From NCBI RefSeq assembly GCF_030546935.1, contig NZ_JAUOPH010000003.1, positions 124,001 through 188,000 on the forward strand: 64,000 nt of DNA, given 5' to 3'. Position 1 is the stretch's first letter; each line of letters begins with the position of its first letter. Origin of the DNA: Marinobacter sp. 2_MG-2023 (GTDB lineage Bacteria; Pseudomonadota; Gammaproteobacteria; Pseudomonadales; Oleiphilaceae). A model generated the notes under the pieces. That model was not told the DNA's origin. It was given only the letters and a program-made list of their open reading frames with translations, and made no database searches. Below are positions 62,282-64,000 of the stretch, piece by piece. Position numbers and translations under genes: made by a program.

Positions 62282-64000
62282 ATGCTGAACAAGTACCCGC
62301 TTTGGAAAAACCTGATTATCCTGATCGCGATTCTGATCGGGTTTATCTACGCTCTACCCAATCTTTTCCCCGATGACTACGCTGTGCAGATTACCGGTGC
62401 GCGCAGTAGTACCGAAGTTAATTCTGCCGTGCTCGAGAGGGCGCTCAAGGCTTTGGAATCGGATGGTATCGAGGTTAAAAGCAGTTCTCTTGAGGATCGG
62501 GATGCCCTTATCCGGTTGACCAGTTCCGATGACCAACTGCGCGCCCGGCCAGCGGTTCAGGCCGCTCTTGGTAGAGACTATCTTGTTGCTCTCAATATGG
62601 CAGCTTCGACACCCTCCTGGCTGAGAAGCCTGGGTGCAGGGCCGATGAAACTCGGCCTCGACCTCCGTGGCGGTGTTCACTTCCTGCTCGAAGTCGATAT
62701 GGATACAGCCGTTGGCCAGAGACTGGAAGCTGTCTCCGGCCAGATAAAGCGAGAACTTCGTGAAGAGCGTGTTCGTTATCGCGGCGGTGATGTTGAAGGT
62801 GACCGTGATATCGTCCTGAGTTTTCGTGATGAAGCCTCCCGGTCTGAAGCTTTTGACTTGATCAAGCGTCAGTACAACGAGTTTTTGCTCGACGAGCGAA
62901 CCAGTGGTGACGAGTTTTTGATTGTTCTTACCTTGTCAGAAGCTGAGGTGACTGCCATTCGCAAGTATGCCCTTGAGCAGAACCTGACCACTATCCGTAA
63001 CCGGGTGAACGAACTTGGCGTTGCCGAGCCTCTGGTGCAGCAGCAGGGCGCTGACAGGATTATCGTAGAGCTGCCGGGTGTTCAGGATACGGCTCAGGCC
63101 AAACGTGTTCTTGGTGCTACAGCAAACCTGGAATTCCGTATGGAAGCTCGTCAGGATGCTGCGGCGAGCGAGACCGAGCAGTTCAGCTTCCGCGATGAGC
63201 TCCAGCGTAGTGCTCGCCTGGAGCGTGATGTCATTGCTACAGGTAATAACGTTGCGAATGCCCAGCAGGCGTTCGATGAAAACGGTCAGCCTCAGGTAAG
63301 TATCACCATGGACTCGGTGGGCGGCGACTTGATGAACCGGGCGACGCGCAATGCCATAGGCCGTCGCATGGCCGTACTGTTTATTGAATTCCGCACGGAA
63401 ACCGAGACCAGAATGGTCAATGGCGAGCCGGTGGAGTCAGAAAAGCGGGTTGTTGAGAAAGGTATTATCAGCCTGGCTACTGTTCAGTCAGCATTGGGCA
63501 GCAGCTTCCGCATTACAGGTCTGGACTCCATTCCTGAGGCCGCGGAACTTGCACTGCTTCTGCGAGCCGGTGCTTTGGCTGCGCCCATGTACTTTGTACA
63601 GGAGCGCACTATCGGGCCAAGCCTGGGTCAGAAGAATATTGATGCGGGCATGATGTCAGTGGCTCTCGGGTTTATCCTTGTGCTTCTGTACATGCTGGTT
63701 TATTACCGGGGCTTCGGGGTTGTGGCAAATATTGCTCTGACCATCAACCTGATGCTTCTTATAGCGTGCATGTCCATTCTCTCGGCCACACTGACCTTGC
63801 CTGGTATCGCCGGCATCGTATTGACTGTGGGTATGGCGGTCGATGCCAATGTGCTTATATTTGAGCGCATAAAAGAGGAGCTCAAAGGGGGTGTATCACC
63901 CCAGCTGGCGATCAACACAGGTTACTCCCGCGCCTTTGTGTCCATTTTCGATGCGAACATCACGACTCTGCTTGTAGCTATTATTCTATTCGCAATGGGC
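62282..64000 (+). CDS. secD: Protein translocase subunit SecD (3' partial)
   Basis: 573 residues are visible; the frame is open to the right edge. N-terminal helix 'WKNLIILIAILIGFIYALPN', then a large periplasmic domain with 'GLDLRGGVHFLLEVD' and 'NRVNELGVAEPLVQQQGADR'. The start of the membrane block has 'ALGFILVLLYMLVYYRGFG' and 'LTVGMAVDANVLIFERIKEE' (the conserved D4/D5 signature). It uses the proton motive force to assist Sec export. Only the last helices are missing. Confidence 0.97.
   Translation, partial: MLNKYPLWKNLIILIAILIGFIYALPNLFPDDYAVQITGARSSTEVNSAVLERALKALESDGIEVKSSSLEDRDALIRLTSSDDQLRARPAVQAALGRDYLVALNMAASTPSWLRSLGAGPMKLGLDLRGGVHFLLEVDMDTAVGQRLEAVSGQIKRELREERVRYRGGDVEGDRDIVLSFRDEASRSEAFDLIKRQYNEFLLDERTSGDEFLIVLTLSEAEVTAIRKYALEQNLTTIRNRVNELGVAEPLVQQQGADRIIVELPGVQDTAQAKRVLGATANLEFRMEARQDAAASETEQFSFRDELQRSARLERDVIATGNNVANAQQAFDENGQPQVSITMDSVGGDLMNRATRNAIGRRMAVLFIEFRTETETRMVNGEPVESEKRVVEKGIISLATVQSALGSSFRITGLDSIPEAAELALLLRAGALAAPMYFVQERTIGPSLGQKNIDAGMMSVALGFILVLLYMLVYYRGFGVVANIALTINLMLLIACMSILSATLTLPGIAGIVLTVGMAVDANVLIFERIKEELKGGVSPQLAINTGYSRAFVSIFDANITTLLVAIILFAMG

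Overview
The window looks like a chromosomal segment of a marine gammaproteobacterium close to Marinobacter. This is inferred from the split class II ribonucleotide reductase (NrdJa/NrdJb), the Pseudomonas-type flgBCDE / flgFGHIJKL order with sigma-54-like promoters, and the queA-tgt-yajC-secD cluster. No 16S rRNA or other definitive taxonomic marker is present. About the first 26 kb is accessory DNA and the remaining 38 kb is ordinary core genome.

Accessory part. (i) 1-1495: the end of a CoiA-like protein with a C-terminal zinc ribbon, then an SRAP (YedK/HMCES-type) protein. (ii) About 1846-6951: six genes, all on the plus strand, each followed by a 67-80 bp attC-like site. In three cassettes the 3' R'' box is the exact or near-exact complement of the box at the cassette's own 5' end, as expected for integron gene cassettes. 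No integron integrase is present, so this is an orphan (CALIN-type) array. Its products are DUF3800, two HEPN-like proteins and three unknowns, a content that suggests defence. (iii) 7480-9367: a hipA-first toxin-antitoxin pair preceded by three palindromic operators spaced exactly 42 bp. (iv) 9635-10249: a small tyrosine recombinase. (v) 10362-15882: a copper-resistance cluster. A divergent two-component system (sensor and regulator on the minus strand) faces copI-copA-copB, and a methionine-rich remnant lies at its edge. (vi) 16147-16550: a decayed, internally deleted IS3-family element that still carries both terminal inverted repeats. (vii) 16636-25529: a tightly overlapped minus-strand operon of three different tyrosine recombinases, two small HTH/coiled-coil proteins and a RecD-like helicase, with an AT-rich orphan gene at its head. 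It resembles the gamma-mobile-trio / Tn554-like recombinase-trio elements and is the best candidate here for an under-described mobile system.

Core part. nrdJa-nrdJb (NrdR boxes and a long structured leader upstream); a TrpXYZ/DUF534-type ABC importer; an acyl-CoA synthetase and a YiiD-type thioesterase; an Fbp-type ferric iron permease and binding protein (Fur-like site); PilZ, lipoprotein and degenerate HD-GYP signalling genes; a YadGH-type exporter; QueF; a membrane adenylate cyclase; a YdjA-type nitroreductase; the flagellar rod/hook/ring/junction genes flgB to flgL; tRNA-Leu(CAA) with a nearby copy of its 3' end; then queA, tgt, yajC and the start of secD, which runs off the right edge.

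The signalling genes around 38-46 kb (PilZ, HD-GYP, cyclase) next to flagellar genes fit a c-di-GMP/cAMP-regulated motile lifestyle. Three queuosine-pathway enzymes (QueF, QueA, Tgt) occur in the same window at two places.
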